DNA of 64,000 bases from positions 26,637,320 to 26,701,319 of the forward strand of contig NC_134428.1 of assembly GCF_030867145.1 (NCBI RefSeq), given 5' to 3'. Each line of letters opens with the position of its first letter. Within the stretch, counting starts at the first letter, position 1. Of this stretch, positions 1 to 25,214 are shown piece by piece. Source of the DNA: Opisthocomus hoazin (Eukaryota; Chordata; Aves; Opisthocomiformes; Opisthocomidae). Below the pieces are notes generated by a model, which was not told the DNA's origin, ran no database searches, and was given only the letters and a program-made list of their open reading frames with translations. Both the position numbers and the translations under genes were made by a program.

Positions 1-397
1 CCTATTTTCTCAGATTTATTTTTAAGTGGGGGTATAATGGCCCGTTCCTCATTGCATGTGTATAATGTAAAACTTTAGAAGTATTTTGTTTTTCTGTGTA
101 CTATGAAAATTTTACTTATGGATTGATTTGTTAGGGATGATCCCGACTCTTGATTACTCTGCAACACTAGCTCTAATGAAGTGGAAAAGCAGGATTTTCT
201 TTCTTCAACTCCTTATATTGGTAGGATAACTTGTCTCAGTCCAGCCAACATGCTACAGCGTAGGACAGCTATTGTCTTTTGTGTAGCCAAAGGATGTCTT
301 GTGCTTTGCCTGAGAAACTGTATTCTTGATAAGCTTTTTTCCCCAAGTTTGACTGTTCCTTGCTGAAATCTAAACTCTACCTTAAAACTTTCTATAG
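1..397 (+). other. UBE2I: UBE2I intron, 3' part
   Basis: This sequence lies upstream of the first UBE2I exon in the window and ends in a TCTATAG acceptor at 391-397. The missing N-terminal exons (residues 1-50 by human numbering) must lie left of the window. I see no other coding signal in it. Confidence 0.8.
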
Positions 398-5634
<5,237 letters not shown>

Positions 5635-6041
5635 GCATCTGTCATGCAGCATCTTAAAAAGGAAGGGATTGGTTTGGCAAGAACTTGTTTACAGAACTTT
5701 TGCAAAATCTAATGTTGCTCTGTACAATTAATATCCACTTAAGGGAGGGGGTTGTATTTGTGCCATTTTCCATATTCGCCACTTGTATACAGTTCTAAAT
5801 TTGCTGAATTGCCCCCAGTTTTTTCATACAGGGTCTCTTCCTTCAGTCTTTTGTATTTTTGATTGTTATGTAAAACTTGCTTTTATTTTAATATTGATGT
5901 CAGTATTTCAACTGCTGTAAAATTATAAACTTTTATACTTCTATAAATTCACTAGTATCTCTAGTTACTTTGCTATCTGATGCAGGCATGCTTTAAAATG
6001 TTAGAAATATATTTAGCCTCTAGCTGGCTGTATGAAAAAAA

Positions 6042-6047
6042 AATAAA
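6042..6047 (+). terminator. UBE2I: UBE2I proximal polyadenylation signal
   Basis: A canonical AATAAA lies about 410 bp after the stop codon, embedded in an A-rich stretch, so use of this site is less certain than the distal one. Confidence 0.5.
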
Positions 6048-6214
6048 AATCATGCCCTCCACCCCCTTCCCTCCCTGAATTTGTTTTTCTATCTTTCAGA
6101 AACTAGGTTGTTACTGCTTAAGAGCCTCTGAGATCCAAAGTCAGCCAGCATCCTTATTCTGCATCACTTCCTTTGTGTTTATATGGCGTTCTGTCTGTGT
6201 TGCTGTTTAGAGTA

Positions 6215-6220
6215 AATAAA
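6215..6220 (+). terminator. UBE2I: UBE2I distal polyadenylation signal
   Basis: A canonical AATAAA is followed within 30 bases by T- and GT-containing sequence (GGGCTTTGTTTC), a typical cleavage context. Confidence 0.65.
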
Positions 6221-6245
6221 CTGTTTATATAAAGGGCTTTGTTTC

Positions 6246-8380
6246 ATTTATCTTCATTAAAATAATTAAAAGACTGCCATTTAAATGGCTTTGAACACAA
6301 TTCAGTGCAAGTCCTGTTTTTAAGGCCTGTGATGCTGCATTTTTATTTAGATGTTGCCTTCATTTCTTTTCCCTGCCCCTGCTGCCAACATCAATGTGGC
6401 CCTTCTTTGGGTCCTGAGTGGTAATTGGAGCTATTCAACTTTGATCATTTCCTTAAACAGCTTACAGAATTCTGACTAGCTAGAGACCAGTTGCTTACTG
6501 TGCGTAATGGGATCAACATACTGGTGTGACTGTGTTAATGTAAAATAACACAAGCATTGGACTGAGACGAGCAATAATAGAAGCTGTCCAAGGAATGCAA
6601 GGGGACGTACAGCAGCTGGGGTTTTCAAATGGTACCTGTTTATCAGAAATACTTCTGTGCCTTCTTCCATATGTCAATGTATATAGCTTTTAGGAAAAGG
6701 ATGCGGTCTATGCAATTACAGTTTCCTTCTGTAAAGGAAATCAGTTAAATTATGTAAGTTATTTTCATGTATGTCAAACTGCTGTGCCCTCCATTAAACT
6801 TTCACTGCTTTTTTACTGTACTTTTTAATCAAAATAGTTCTACAAAACAAATGAAGTGTGAAAAAAGCTTTGTTCCATCTGAGTCCATCTGAGCTGTAGC
6901 TGCTTCAGTGCTTTTGTTATTAAAAAACGGCTACTGCTAGAGACATAAGTTATTCTAAGTGTGACAGAGCACTGTTCTCGGATCTGTTCTGCTTGTCTGC
7001 ATTTCATGATGATAGCTTTGTAACACAAAAGCATCACCCCAAACTAGAATAGCTAACACCTTCACACTGTTCTCAATTCTTTAAAAATTGTTTCTGTGGG
7101 ATTGCTTCCTTGTCTGTATCTGGAAATCCTTGTTACAACAGCTGGTTTGGGAAAGACTTCAGAGATTTAGGGTGGGAAAGTGAGTAACTGAGAAACTGAG
7201 TTAGATTTCCTGTAAAATTCATTTACTTGGGCTTCTTTTTTTCTTTTTAAAGGGAACTTTTGTACCACTGAAACTGCTGCTGTGACTCCCAATTCTACCT
7301 CCAGTAGGGCTAGCATTTAATCTCTAGAAGAGGGCTAAGAGGTGAAAATCTTCCTGTGACTCGGAGAACTTGTATATATGAAGGTAACACTATGAATTGT
7401 CCTCAGTATTTAAAATTCTACTGAAGGGTTGCTGAAGTTTAGGTTTAAATAAGTTCTAGTTGGGTGGTGGAAATGCAAAAGAGCGTTCTAGTCAAATGTA
7501 CGGAAAACAAATGCTAACAGCGGCATGTTCACTATACAAGCTGGCAGGCATACAGAAAAGTGCACTAAGATGCTAGTGCTGATGAGAGTCTCTCAAGTCT
7601 CTAAGGGCCAAACCGTATGTATTTCTGATGCGGTAGGGTGCCACCTCAAGTAATGAGAATGCAGGCAGATAGCACTGCTGAACCTGTTATCTGAACTCTT
7701 ATGGCACAGTTCTGAATATAAAGTGCCAAAACACTGTATGTTGCTTAGGACTGTCTATCAGAGTAAATGGAAAAAAAAAAAGTAGCATGTAAAGCTACTG
7801 AAAAGACATAATGAGATGCTAAAACAATTCTAGGAAGCATTTTTTCCTTTTAAGCTTAGGTAGTCAGTTTACCCTAAAGGAGATGGAGTAGTTGAAATAC
7901 GTATGGCATGTTCAAGCCTGCAAAAAGTCAGAGGCTCCTTACGTGGTAGGTACTCTGAACCGCGCAATAACGTACTAATGTTTTCCAGTTGAAATACAGC
8001 CCAGAAGTTAGAAGGGTTTACTTAATGTACTATTAGGTTAAAATAATCCCTATAAACCACTTTTCAGACACATTGATTAGAATATAGGGTTTTTTTAACT
8101 TGTAATTAAGCTTTAGGCTCTTTACATAATAATTAGCATTCCATAAACAATTCTCTAAAAATTAAAATAACCTAAAGCCTTTATGTGCATAAAAAGATCT
8201 ATAAACCCACATCTAGCCTGAGTTTCACCTGAAGGGTGCTAAGCACCAAGTTACAGGTGAAAAAGCTATACTGTTAACAAGAGAATTTCTTTATACAAGA
8301 TGTTACAATTCTTTGGGATTTGCGGGGTGGGGAGGGGGGGAGGGAGAGTTTGTTTGGGGCTTGGGGGTGTGGGGTTTTTT
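6246..8380. other. Intergenic, between convergent UBE2I and TSR3
   Basis: This 2.1 kb lies between the two 3' ends. The short open frames are not protein-like and I see no exon pattern. From memory, human has BAIAP3 between UBE2I and TSR3; no trace of it is recognisable here. Confidence 0.6.
8324..8374 (+). other. G-rich tract beside TSR3 3' end
   Basis: At least six runs of four or more G lie within 51 bases on the plus strand, which is C-rich on the TSR3 transcript strand. The tract abuts the TSR3 polyadenylation signal and could form a G-quadruplex opposite the end of the gene. Confidence 0.6.
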
Positions 8381-8386
8381 TTTATT
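8381..8386 (-). terminator. TSR3: TSR3 polyadenylation signal touching the stop codon
   Basis: On the minus strand the stop TGA (8389-8387) is followed directly by AATAAA (8386-8381). A second AATAAA lies inside the last codons, near 8405-8410. The nearest other canonical signal downstream is about 2 kb away, near 6.34 kb. The 3'UTR may therefore be only tens of bases long. Confidence 0.55.
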
Positions 8387-8534
8387 TCACTTTCCACATA
8401 GTTGATTTATTGGCTGTTGTTGCAGCAGCTTTACAGTACCATCATCTTCTGGATTGCTCTCATCACTGCTTTCAGTGGCATCATCTGGAGTGCTCACACT
8501 GTCGTCCTCAGATTCTTCATTACTTTGTGCTAAT
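8387..8534 (-). CDS. TSR3: TSR3 exon 6, acidic C-terminal tail
   Basis: The acceptor TTTCCAG is at 8541-8535. The exon codes a low-complexity acidic tail rich in S, D and E (for example [14 protein letters not shown]) and ends LCGK and TGA. The plus-strand open frame across this region is an antisense shadow. Confidence 0.9.
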
Positions 8535-11500
8535 CTGGAAACATTTTTTCAGGATTATAAAAGCAAAACAACTTACAATAAGAAAAACAGTATTTAAATT
8601 AACTTTTCAGTACCGTGGGGAATTGATTGGTCTGTTGGGATTAGAAAATTCTTTTCCTGAGTCAACATCAAATGGATCTGAAAAAAGAAGGGAAAAAACA
8701 CATGCACTGAAGACGAGGGCGTATTTTAATGGTCTGCCTTCATTTTCATTTTAAGAGAAGATTGTTAGCACGGAGGGGAACACATAGCAAGTTTGGTTCA
8801 GCATTCTGGTAAGTTTACCATAGTTGTTTGTTCAGAAACCAGGGGAGCTGAGAAACAGCTGCCCAGTCTTGTCCTCGCATTCTAGTCTTTTTTATGCCCT
8901 TCGTGTCCCCCTTCCCCGGGTTCAGTAGCTCGTTAGGCATAGTCAGACTGTACACATAGGTTTCTAAGGCTTTTGGTAAGAAAATGTGGATGTTCTCAGA
9001 ATGGTTTAGTTCTAAAAGGGCTATCTAGTTAGCTCATATCTACTGAGAAGTGAAGTATAGCTGTCCAGGTTTAGTTTGTGCTGAGTAAGGGTAGGGCAAG
9101 ATTTGTTTTGGCTTACACAGCTGAGGAGAACTGTTACCTCAGAAAAGTCAAACAAGGCGTGATAGCTTTGGTACTACAGTCTATCCAGAAAATACATATG
9201 ATTGTGGGTGGAAGTGTTCTTTCTTTGGCATAGTAGTGTTGCCCGTTAAGAACTGTCTTCAGTTTAACAATAACAGTAGTTAGGCTTCGACCAAACAACA
9301 GGATGATTTTGTTCAGCCTAGCATGTCACGGCAAAGAGATGAAAGTTCAGAGAAACTAAAGGCTGTCTACCATCTCCTTACAGTGTGATCCCCTGGCCTA
9401 TTTTTATGGGACTTAAGACTTAACCACCGTGAAAGGAAAACATTAATTGGGAGAACCTCTCTTCATGCTTCTCAATCATTTGATTTAGATTTTTTTGTGC
9501 TACCTCGAATGAGACCAAACACTCACCAGTGAATATAGCCTGATATACTGGCATACCAGTAAGTTACTGGAAGAATCTGGGAATAAACTACTGTACCTAT
9601 AAGCTATTTTCATTATTTTTCTAAGTCTGATTTTAAACTCTTGACTAGGGACTACATAAATATGTCCATTAAAGGTCTTTCTTAGGTTTATGTATAACTA
9701 ACTTGCTGTCAGACTGTATGCCTGTATTTCTCTTCTAGTCCTCCTGAATTACTAGACTTTTTACTCATACTCTGCTTTTAACATCTGTAGATAAAATGAG
9801 GAAGCATCATCTATTCTTTTTACTCCTTAGTTCTCCAGTATCCTTAATTGAATCAGGGTAGCTGCTCCACAGCTCAGCTATGAATACACTACTATATGCA
9901 TTAAGTTGCTTTAGTTGTTTTCATGTTTTTGAGTTGAAAAAAACATGCAAACTTGCTTATAAGAATATACAGTGTAAAGACAGAACAACACATCTCAAAG
10001 CTCTTCTACCTTGCCAATATTTTCATAAGATTTAAAGAAAAGACTGTAAGGCTAGTTAGGAAAAGGGTGTGTCTGGTTTTTCTTACCTATTTGTTCGTCT
10101 TCTGTTTCTTGGATACTGGCTAAAAAGTCCTTTTCAACTCTCAGCACTTCTTCCTGGCAATGACAGGCTGCATATTTTTCCAAGAGATTTTTGTTCAAGT
10201 CAATAAATACCTTACCCCATTTAAATTTCCTTAGAAGAATGGTGGCTAGGTCTGAGAATCCTAAAACAGAAAATACATGATCAGTTTTATTTTTCAGTGT
10301 GAGATTTCACTCAGCTTACAGGTTTCTGAGTTCAGTATATACCTGTGTATCACTACAATAGTGAGATGTTTGCAAGCATTTTTTCAGTGTTCAGGGATTC
10401 AGACTTTTACAAAGATGTAAAATATTTTCAAATTTCAGTTTAAGTTGAAGCATCTAACTGAATCCAAGAAAAGTTCATAGTCTTTTAATGAATGTTAATA
10501 AAAATATGTCGTACAGGTAATGCGTGATTCAAGCTCTAGCTCCCACAGTCCTTCAGTAAGAGAGCAGGTGTACAGAGAACATTTTCTGAAGATAAGATTT
10601 GTCTGCAGTATAGTAAAGCATGTCTCTTCAATTGTCAAGACAGTTCTGTGATGAGTTCGCAAAACATCACAAGAGGGGGCAATTTCTTTTGTTCTTAATC
10701 AGAACCCACCCTATTCACAGACAACTGTTAGCTCTCATTAAGACAAAGGTGCCTAAGGATTCACGCTCTGTCTTTTCTTGCTTTTGTAAACATTTTTTCT
10801 AACATTAAATGCCATTTGGTGTTGTGACAAAATCTATTTGTCTCCTGTTTAGTAGGTGACATGCACACCCCACAGATAACCTGGATGCTACCAGATACAA
10901 GTACATGTAAGAAAGCTAGATAGTGATTCCAAACTCAACCTAAGTGATGACCGATGGGACAGCATTACAATTTATCACAGATCATCTCTTCTGAATTACT
11001 AAGGATGTAAGAATTGCTGACACAGACACATTACAGCCTACCAACAATGCAAAAAGCTGCAGCAAAAGCTTCCACGCAGGACAGTTTGCATGGCCGACCA
11101 TAGTTTACAGGATTTGCAGCCACCAAGTAAGGCAGCAGTCGTAGATGACTTCCTCTCATTCTCTTAAACGGAGTTTCTTCTAATTTGGCCCATGAACAAT
11201 CTATGACTGCAATTCCATGCTGAGCAATGACATGCCTGAAAAAAGAAGCATCACTGTATTTGAAAAATTGTAAAATTGTTATCATTGTATTGATAAAGTA
11301 AGTTAAAGTGAGAATACAATTGCCACTTTATACAGCCAACAGATTTGTATGTAACCCCTTCCTTTTGTCAATCAAAAATCGTATGTTTTACAATGATCTA
11401 AAACACAGATGCAATGAGAAAGAGTAGTAACATGCTTTTCCTCTGAATATGTAAGTGACAAAAAAGGTTTATCCATATGTTTCAAACTGAAAGTGAAAAA

Positions 11501-12557
11501 TTCTAGGTTTAAAACTGTGACAGAAGAGTGTGGTTAGTAATGACATTCATATTCTCAAAAGTACACCGAAGTTCAGAACTAGGTTCTGCACTAGCTTCGA
11601 AAGACCAACCTTTTCTCTGATTAAATACATCTTTATAAACATTCTGCAGGCACATTTGAAGAAAATTGTCAGCATTTTCCCCAAACAAGTTGTCTAGTTA
11701 ATACATTGTGTTCCCTAGCCGAACAACTTGAATATGGAATTAGAAAAGATACAGTAGCTATAGGGCCCATGATTCTGAGAAAATTAACCTACAAACCACA
11801 TACTTTAATTTCTCATTGGGCTCTACAGATGCTTTCTTCATCTGATACCAGCTATGTAGAAGTAGTAACACGATTTAATAAAATAGCCCTATTTCTCACG
11901 TTCATGCATCAACATACCGTAACAGGAAGGTCAGATTTATTCTGTAGCGCAGTTTTGGCCACAAATCAGGGGTAAAAATGTTCTCCCTAATATACCACCA
12001 CTACAGCACTCGAACCAAGTGCTCTTCATCACAGTCAGCGCCTCTGCGGACTTCACAAGTGGGCAGTCAGGTCACCTGGGTGCGGGCCTCAGCCAGACCT
12101 TACCTGTCCGCTGGAGAGACGTACTCGGTGGCCAGAGGGCTGAGGACGAGGCCTGGGAATCGCTGGCGGAGGCGCAGGGTTCGGAGCAGCCCTTTTCGAG
12201 CCAGCTTCCTCCCGGTGCATTTCCTGGGATCGCAGTGCCCCAGCTCCCACATGGCGAGGCGGCACGGGAACTTGGCCTCCGCGGCGCCCCCCTCCGCGGC
12301 CCCCTCGCCTTCCAGGCAAGCTGCAAATAGCAGGAGCGCGTCAGTGCCCAGCGGCCGGCCGCACGGGCCGGCCCGGCTCCCGGGCAGGACCAGCGGTCCC
12401 GCCCGGCCTAGCCCAGGCCGCGCCACCGCTCGGCCCGGGGTCCGCGGCACGCTCCCGCACCTCTCAGCGCGGCCTCCGCTTCCGCTGCGAAGGTGTCGAG
12501 GCTGCGGGCGCTACACCGGCCGCCCCTCCGCGGGGCAGCGCGCCGACCGCGCTCCAT
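8387..12557 (-). CDS. TSR3: TSR3, 18S rRNA aminocarboxypropyltransferase (complete)
   Basis: TSR3 transfers the 3-amino-3-carboxypropyl group of S-adenosylmethionine to the hypermodified pseudouridine of 18S rRNA (m1acp3Psi), a late cytoplasmic step of small-subunit maturation. Six exons on the minus strand join in phase: 12557-12461, 12320-12104, 11235-11042, 10260-10087, 8677-8614 and 8534-8387. They give 894 nt, or 297 residues plus TGA (human about 312). The conserved core is [20 protein letters not shown] (about 50-69), then [30 protein letters not shown] and [18 protein letters not shown], followed by a [11 protein letters not shown] motif and an acidic Ser/Asp/Glu-rich tail typical of the family. 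The ATG at 12557 has a strong context (CACCATGG). It shares a promoter region with GNPTG. Confidence 0.95.
8614..8677 (-). CDS. TSR3: TSR3 exon 5
   Basis: A 64-nt exon, with 2 and 2 bases split at its borders, between TTTTTTCAG and GTACTG. It codes the conserved [17 protein letters not shown] segment that follows the catalytic domain in TSR3 proteins. Confidence 0.92.
10087..10260 (-). CDS. TSR3: TSR3 exon 4
   Basis: The acceptor is CTGTTTTAG and the donor is G|GTAAGA. The exon codes the helical segment with [20 protein letters not shown] and [12 protein letters not shown], matching the C-terminal part of the TSR3 catalytic domain. Confidence 0.94.
11042..11235 (-). CDS. TSR3: TSR3 exon 3, core of the SAM-binding domain
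   Basis: The exon codes [36 protein letters not shown] and [20 protein letters not shown]. This is the best-conserved stretch of TSR3 and settles the identification. The donor GTAGGC is usable but not optimal. Confidence 0.96.
12104..12320 (-). CDS. TSR3: TSR3 exon 2
   Basis: The acceptor is CTATTTGCAG and the donor is GACAG|GTAAGG. After a variable Gly/Ala/Glu-rich start, the exon codes the conserved N-terminal domain of TSR3 ([20 protein letters not shown]). Confidence 0.94.
12461..12557 (-). CDS. TSR3: TSR3 exon 1 with start codon
   Basis: The ATG at 12557-12555 is followed by 32 codons of a basic, poorly conserved N-terminus ([15 protein letters not shown]...) up to AGAG|GTGCGG. The phase (one base left over) matches exon 2 exactly, which supports this start over any downstream methionine. 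Confidence 0.85.
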
Positions 12558-12624
12558 GGTGCCACGCCTGGGCGGAGCGGCCGCCCCGCGGGCCTGCGCC
12601 CTTCCGTTTCCAGCGGAAGAGGCG
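12558..12624. promoter_or_regulatory. Bidirectional core promoter / shared 5'UTR interval of TSR3 and GNPTG
   Basis: Only 67 bp separate the TSR3 start codon (minus) from the GNPTG start codon (plus). The interval is GC-rich without a TATA box and holds ETS-like GGAA cores in both directions (CTTCCG near 12601, GCGGAAGA near 12614). A CCAAT box lies just outside, at 12732-12736 in GNPTG intron 1. Transcription start sites cannot be placed from sequence alone and may lie within the opposing gene. Confidence 0.7.
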
Positions 12625-21881
<9,257 letters not shown>

Positions 21882-22984
21882 TTAATTTAGTGTAAAATTA
21901 ATGACATACTTAATTTTTTCTTTTTGTTTTGAGAAACTTTCTTCTCTATTTTTTTTAAATTGGTGACTTTTCTAGGGAAAATTCATTATATAGAATTTTG
22001 TAAAACGTTTAATCCCTGTTTAAACTATTAACTATGTAACTTGCACAGTATTTCTGCCTGTTTAGTAGTTCATTTAATTATTGCAGATTAGAACTGTATA
22101 ATCGAAAGCTGAATTCAGAGCTTACTCTAGATGACTTATTTCAAAACTTTTTAGTGAATTCTGTGACAAAAATGTTTTGGTGGTTAAAAGCAGAATGAAC
22201 TGATGTCTTAAACTAAATACTGCAGCTGAAAATACCGGTGTTGAACATGTGAGTCACGAACTGGCAACTGCAGTGACAACTGTTCTTAATGGGTCAAAGG
22301 ATGATGAGTACCTGCATGGCGATACAGGAATTTGGAATGACACTGTATGAAGAAATTTGGGTGGTAAACAGCAAGTTCACACGGAATGTCAAGCAAGCTG
22401 AATGTGTATTGTGGCACGAAGATGATTTACCTTCTGCGAGTATTCCTGACTTTCTGAATTTCTGCCCTAAAACAAAGGGAACATAATGGAGCAAGGGCTT
22501 ACCATTACTGAGAACAGTTGGCTAGTTTCTGAGAACATTTGTAAAACTTATTTGCTAAGGCCAGTAGTGGGCATAGGTTTACAGATTCTGTGTCTCAGGT
22601 CCCAGCTTTGTCATTTTCTTTGATCAAGCATGGTAACAGGTGGTGTAAATGCAAAATAGTTCCAAGACAGTGCTGCAATCTGTTGTATGAAAGGTAGCAA
22701 GTACAATACTTCATCCGTATGCTAAAATATTTTTGGTGTGGACTTCAGCCAAAAAAGAAATGTTTTCCGCCAAAGCAGTGCAGAATGCACCACTCCACCC
22801 GCCCATGTTCAGAGGTTGGTGTCATCGTTGTATAGCAGGTGGATAACATGAAAGCTGTTCAGGATCTGATGGGAAAAGGCGCTATGAAAACACCAAACTG
22901 TTGTAAAAGAATAGTTAAGGGAATACACGGCAATTCTCTGTATGCAATATGGAATAAAATGCACTCTTCCAACACAAGCTGCGC
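21882..22984 (+). other. GNPTG 3'UTR and GNPTG-UQCC4 intergenic
   Basis: This 1.1-kb stretch follows the GNPTG stop. The only canonical polyadenylation hexamer I see is AATAAA at 22953-22958, right before the next CpG island. Use of that site would give a 3'UTR of about 1.1 kb. I recognise no other gene or repeat. Confidence 0.55.
22953..22958 (+). terminator. GNPTG: Candidate GNPTG polyadenylation signal
   Basis: This AATAAA lies about 1.07 kb after the GNPTG stop and about 30 bp before the UQCC4 CpG island. It is the only canonical hexamer I found between the two genes. Confidence 0.4.
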
Positions 22985-23560
22985 ACGCATTACTGTAGAA
23001 GTCGGCGGAGGGCGCCGTCGCCAGTCGTTTCGCTTCCTCCGGCTGCCAGCTTCGTGAGCCTGCCGGGCGGGCAGCGCAGGCGCCCCCAGGCCATTGTCGT
23101 TCCGGCCGCCGGCTCCTGGGCAGCGGCCGAGCGCCCTTCCCGCGGCAGCGCGCGCAGCAGCCTCACCTTCCCGCCTCCTGGAACCTGCTAGACCCCGCTG
23201 TCTCCGCGCACCCGCGCTTCCGCTTCCGGGCGGCGCGGGAGGAGCCGGGCGGGGCGGTGCCGGGATGAGCTGGGCGCTGGGCCGCTGCCGGTGAGTGGCG
23301 GGCGCGGGGCCGCGGATGCTGGCCGCGCGCCCCGCGCGTCTGACGCGACTGTCTTTGCAGGGCGTGGCGCCCGCTGCGCTTGCCTGGTCCCCGGCGGGGG
23401 CTGGGGCTGGGGCGGCGGCGGGGCCCGGCGGGCGCGGACCCGGAGGGCGGGGGGGCCATCCCCTTCTCCGCCAGCAAGGCCAGCCCGCGGGTGTGGAGCG
23501 TCAGCCGGTCGATGGGGAGCGACCACGAGAGGCCTTGGGTGAAGGTGCTGCCCCTCAGCC
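22985..23560. promoter_or_regulatory. UQCC4: CpG island, UQCC4 promoter and exons
   Basis: GC and CpG content jump sharply from about 22,985. The upstream part contains an NRF1-like GCGCAGGCGC (about 23073) and an ETS-like CTTCCGG (about 23222), as expected for a nuclear gene of mitochondrial function. No TATA box is seen before the start codon. Confidence 0.75.
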
Positions 23561-23712
23561 TGCTATGCGCTGGGCTGCTGCTCTGGTGCGTGTTCAGGGA
23601 AGGAACGGAGATTGATGAGCGACTGGAAGCGGTTTTCTCCGGTCAGACCGTGGACCCTTTAGATGTGACCCAAAAAAGCAGCGCTCCCTCTCAGCCGCAG
23701 GAGGAGAAGTGA
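23265..23712 (+). CDS. UQCC4: UQCC4 (C16orf91/CCSMST1), complex III assembly factor (complete)
   Basis: UQCC4 is a small inner-mitochondrial-membrane protein needed for cytochrome b and complex III biogenesis. Two exons, 23265-23290 and 23361-23712, are joined across a 70-bp intron (GTGAGT...TTTGCAG) and give 125 residues (human about 132). Residues 1 to about 30 are Arg/Leu/Gly-rich without acidic residues, as in a mitochondrial presequence. The family signature follows: PFSASKASPRVWSV (about 43-56), then ERPWVKVLPLSLL leading into a single membrane helix (about 69-87) and an acidic tail ending QPQEEK. Only nine N-terminal codons fall wholly or partly in exon 1, so the start rests on the ATG plus phase fit. 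It is on the same strand as GNPTG and UNKL. Confidence 0.9.
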
Positions 23713-24635
23713 GGACGGGAGTGCAGCTGCAGGGAAGGAGCTGCCGACAGTTTGCTGGTATTCCCCTGCTTGAAAGCCGTACTGACACCTTAATGCGAGA
23801 ACTTGTTTTTCCAGCCTGTCGGCAGCCGTATTTTACAAGCTTGATTCCTTCATGTATCGTGCTGCTTTCTGTGGTGGTCTTAGCTTAATAATTTACCCTG
23901 GTAGCGCAAGGGGTAGTTCCTGCATTGCATCGTAGGGATGGACAGGATGTACTGCAAATGAACTAGCATTTGAACATACTTTTTGTACAAGCCATCTCTC
24001 TTCCACAGATCTTTTTTCTTAGGTGCATAGTGTATTAAAATATCAAAGCTGGAAGTCTTTAAAATTGTTGCTGAAGGTGACATTTTGGTAGTCGCAGAGT
24101 ATGTTCAACTTATATTGAAGACAACTGTAAGTGTATGATTCATTAATATGTGATTCTTTGTGTTCTGATTTTTTCTGTAATTCTAAATAACACAGAAATT
24201 ACCTTCTTCAACCCTTAATGCATAGGCAGCACTTGCTTTCTGGTCTAGAACTTTTTAGGCATGCCTGATTTAGGTGATCGTTACTGATAGGAGAGGTCTT
24301 TGCAAGGAATCAAAGTGATCTGTTTGCATTGTATTGGGGACAAAACCCCTAGTTTCATTGAACAATGCAGTATCTGTTTTTTCATGCAGATTCATAGATA
24401 TTCAGACTTGCACACTTGGAGAGGAAGAATCTAAGTTACTAATACGACTTAGTTCCCTTCAAAGTTAGAGGCTTTTTTTTTTTTAATTAAGGTTTCAAAT
24501 GTAAAAATGTGAACTTATTTTTGTGTCATGAAAATTCCTAATCAAACAAAACAAAACAAAAAAAACCCAAATAACCCCAAAAAAACAAACATGGCAGCAG
24601 CTAGTAAGACAGGCTGGAGCTACAGACAAAACTTA

Positions 24636-24763
24636 CCAAGGTTGGACAGGGCTTTGAGCAGCCTGGTCCAGTGGAAGGTGTCCCTGCCCATGGCAGGGGG
24701 GTTGCAACTGGGTGATCTTTAAGGTCCCTTCCAGCTCAAACCATTCTGATTCTGTCATTCTGT
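24636..24763 (+). mobile_element. CR1 LINE, 3' end
   Basis: This 3'-terminal CR1 fragment reads as CAAGGTTGGACAGGGCTTTG, TGCCCATGGCAGGGGGGTTG, AAGGTCCCTTCCAGCTCAAA and an ATTCTG-type tail. Confidence 0.85.
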
Positions 24764-25153
24764 AGTACTGCTGATCAGTCTCTGAACAACATGCACCACC
24801 GTGGCTTTTGATTTAGCTGTAGAGTCCCTGTAGTTTAACCAGGTGACACCTAGTAAATAAATACAGTTGGTTTGGTACTGTCACAAGGTTTAGTTTGTCT
24901 TTGGATTCAACTTTTACTGCAGTAGAATGTTGCAACTGAGATACACGCACAGGAGCACCCTGGTGAATGAGTGTGTGATCCTGGGTTTTATTTATACTGA
25001 CTTAAGGTGTAATTCTGACTAGCTTCTCTGATTAGCTTGCTTTCTCCCTGTTTTGTTAAAACAATGAACGTAGCAATGTACTGCTTTTGTTTGAGGAAAT
25101 AAAGAGCTGTCCCTTCCTGTGTGCCTTATTTTCGGGTGATGTGATAGGCGTTT

Positions 25154-25159
25154 AATAAA
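25154..25159 (+). terminator. Candidate polyadenylation signal before UNKL promoter
   Basis: This AATAAA is followed by a GT-rich element (AAGGTGTGGG) about 30 bases downstream, a typical cleavage context. It most likely serves UQCC4. Confidence 0.4.
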
Positions 25160-25214
25160 GACTGTTCTCATCGTCTCTTGCTTTAAGGTGTGGGAAAACT
25201 GGTAAGCTGTCGTG

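Larger units (their letters stand above)
5635..6245 (+). other. UBE2I: UBE2I 3' untranslated region
   Basis: This sequence follows the stop codon and is T-rich. It contains two AATAAA signals, at 6042-6047 and 6215-6220. The right end is set about 25 bp past the second signal by inference. Confidence 0.7.
23713..25214 (+). other. UQCC4 3'UTR and UQCC4-UNKL intergenic
   Basis: AT-rich sequence with possible AATAAA signals at 24856-24861, 25098-25103 and 25154-25159. A CR1 3' end sits at 24636-24763. I see no additional gene. The last hexamer, about 55 bp before the next CpG island, may end a long UQCC4 3'UTR, but an earlier non-canonical site is equally possible. Confidence 0.5.

Noticed and set aside
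8320..8754. A 144-codon plus-strand open frame.
   Set aside because: It is antisense to TSR3 exons 5 and 6, whose phases, splice sites and conserved residues are clear on the minus strand.
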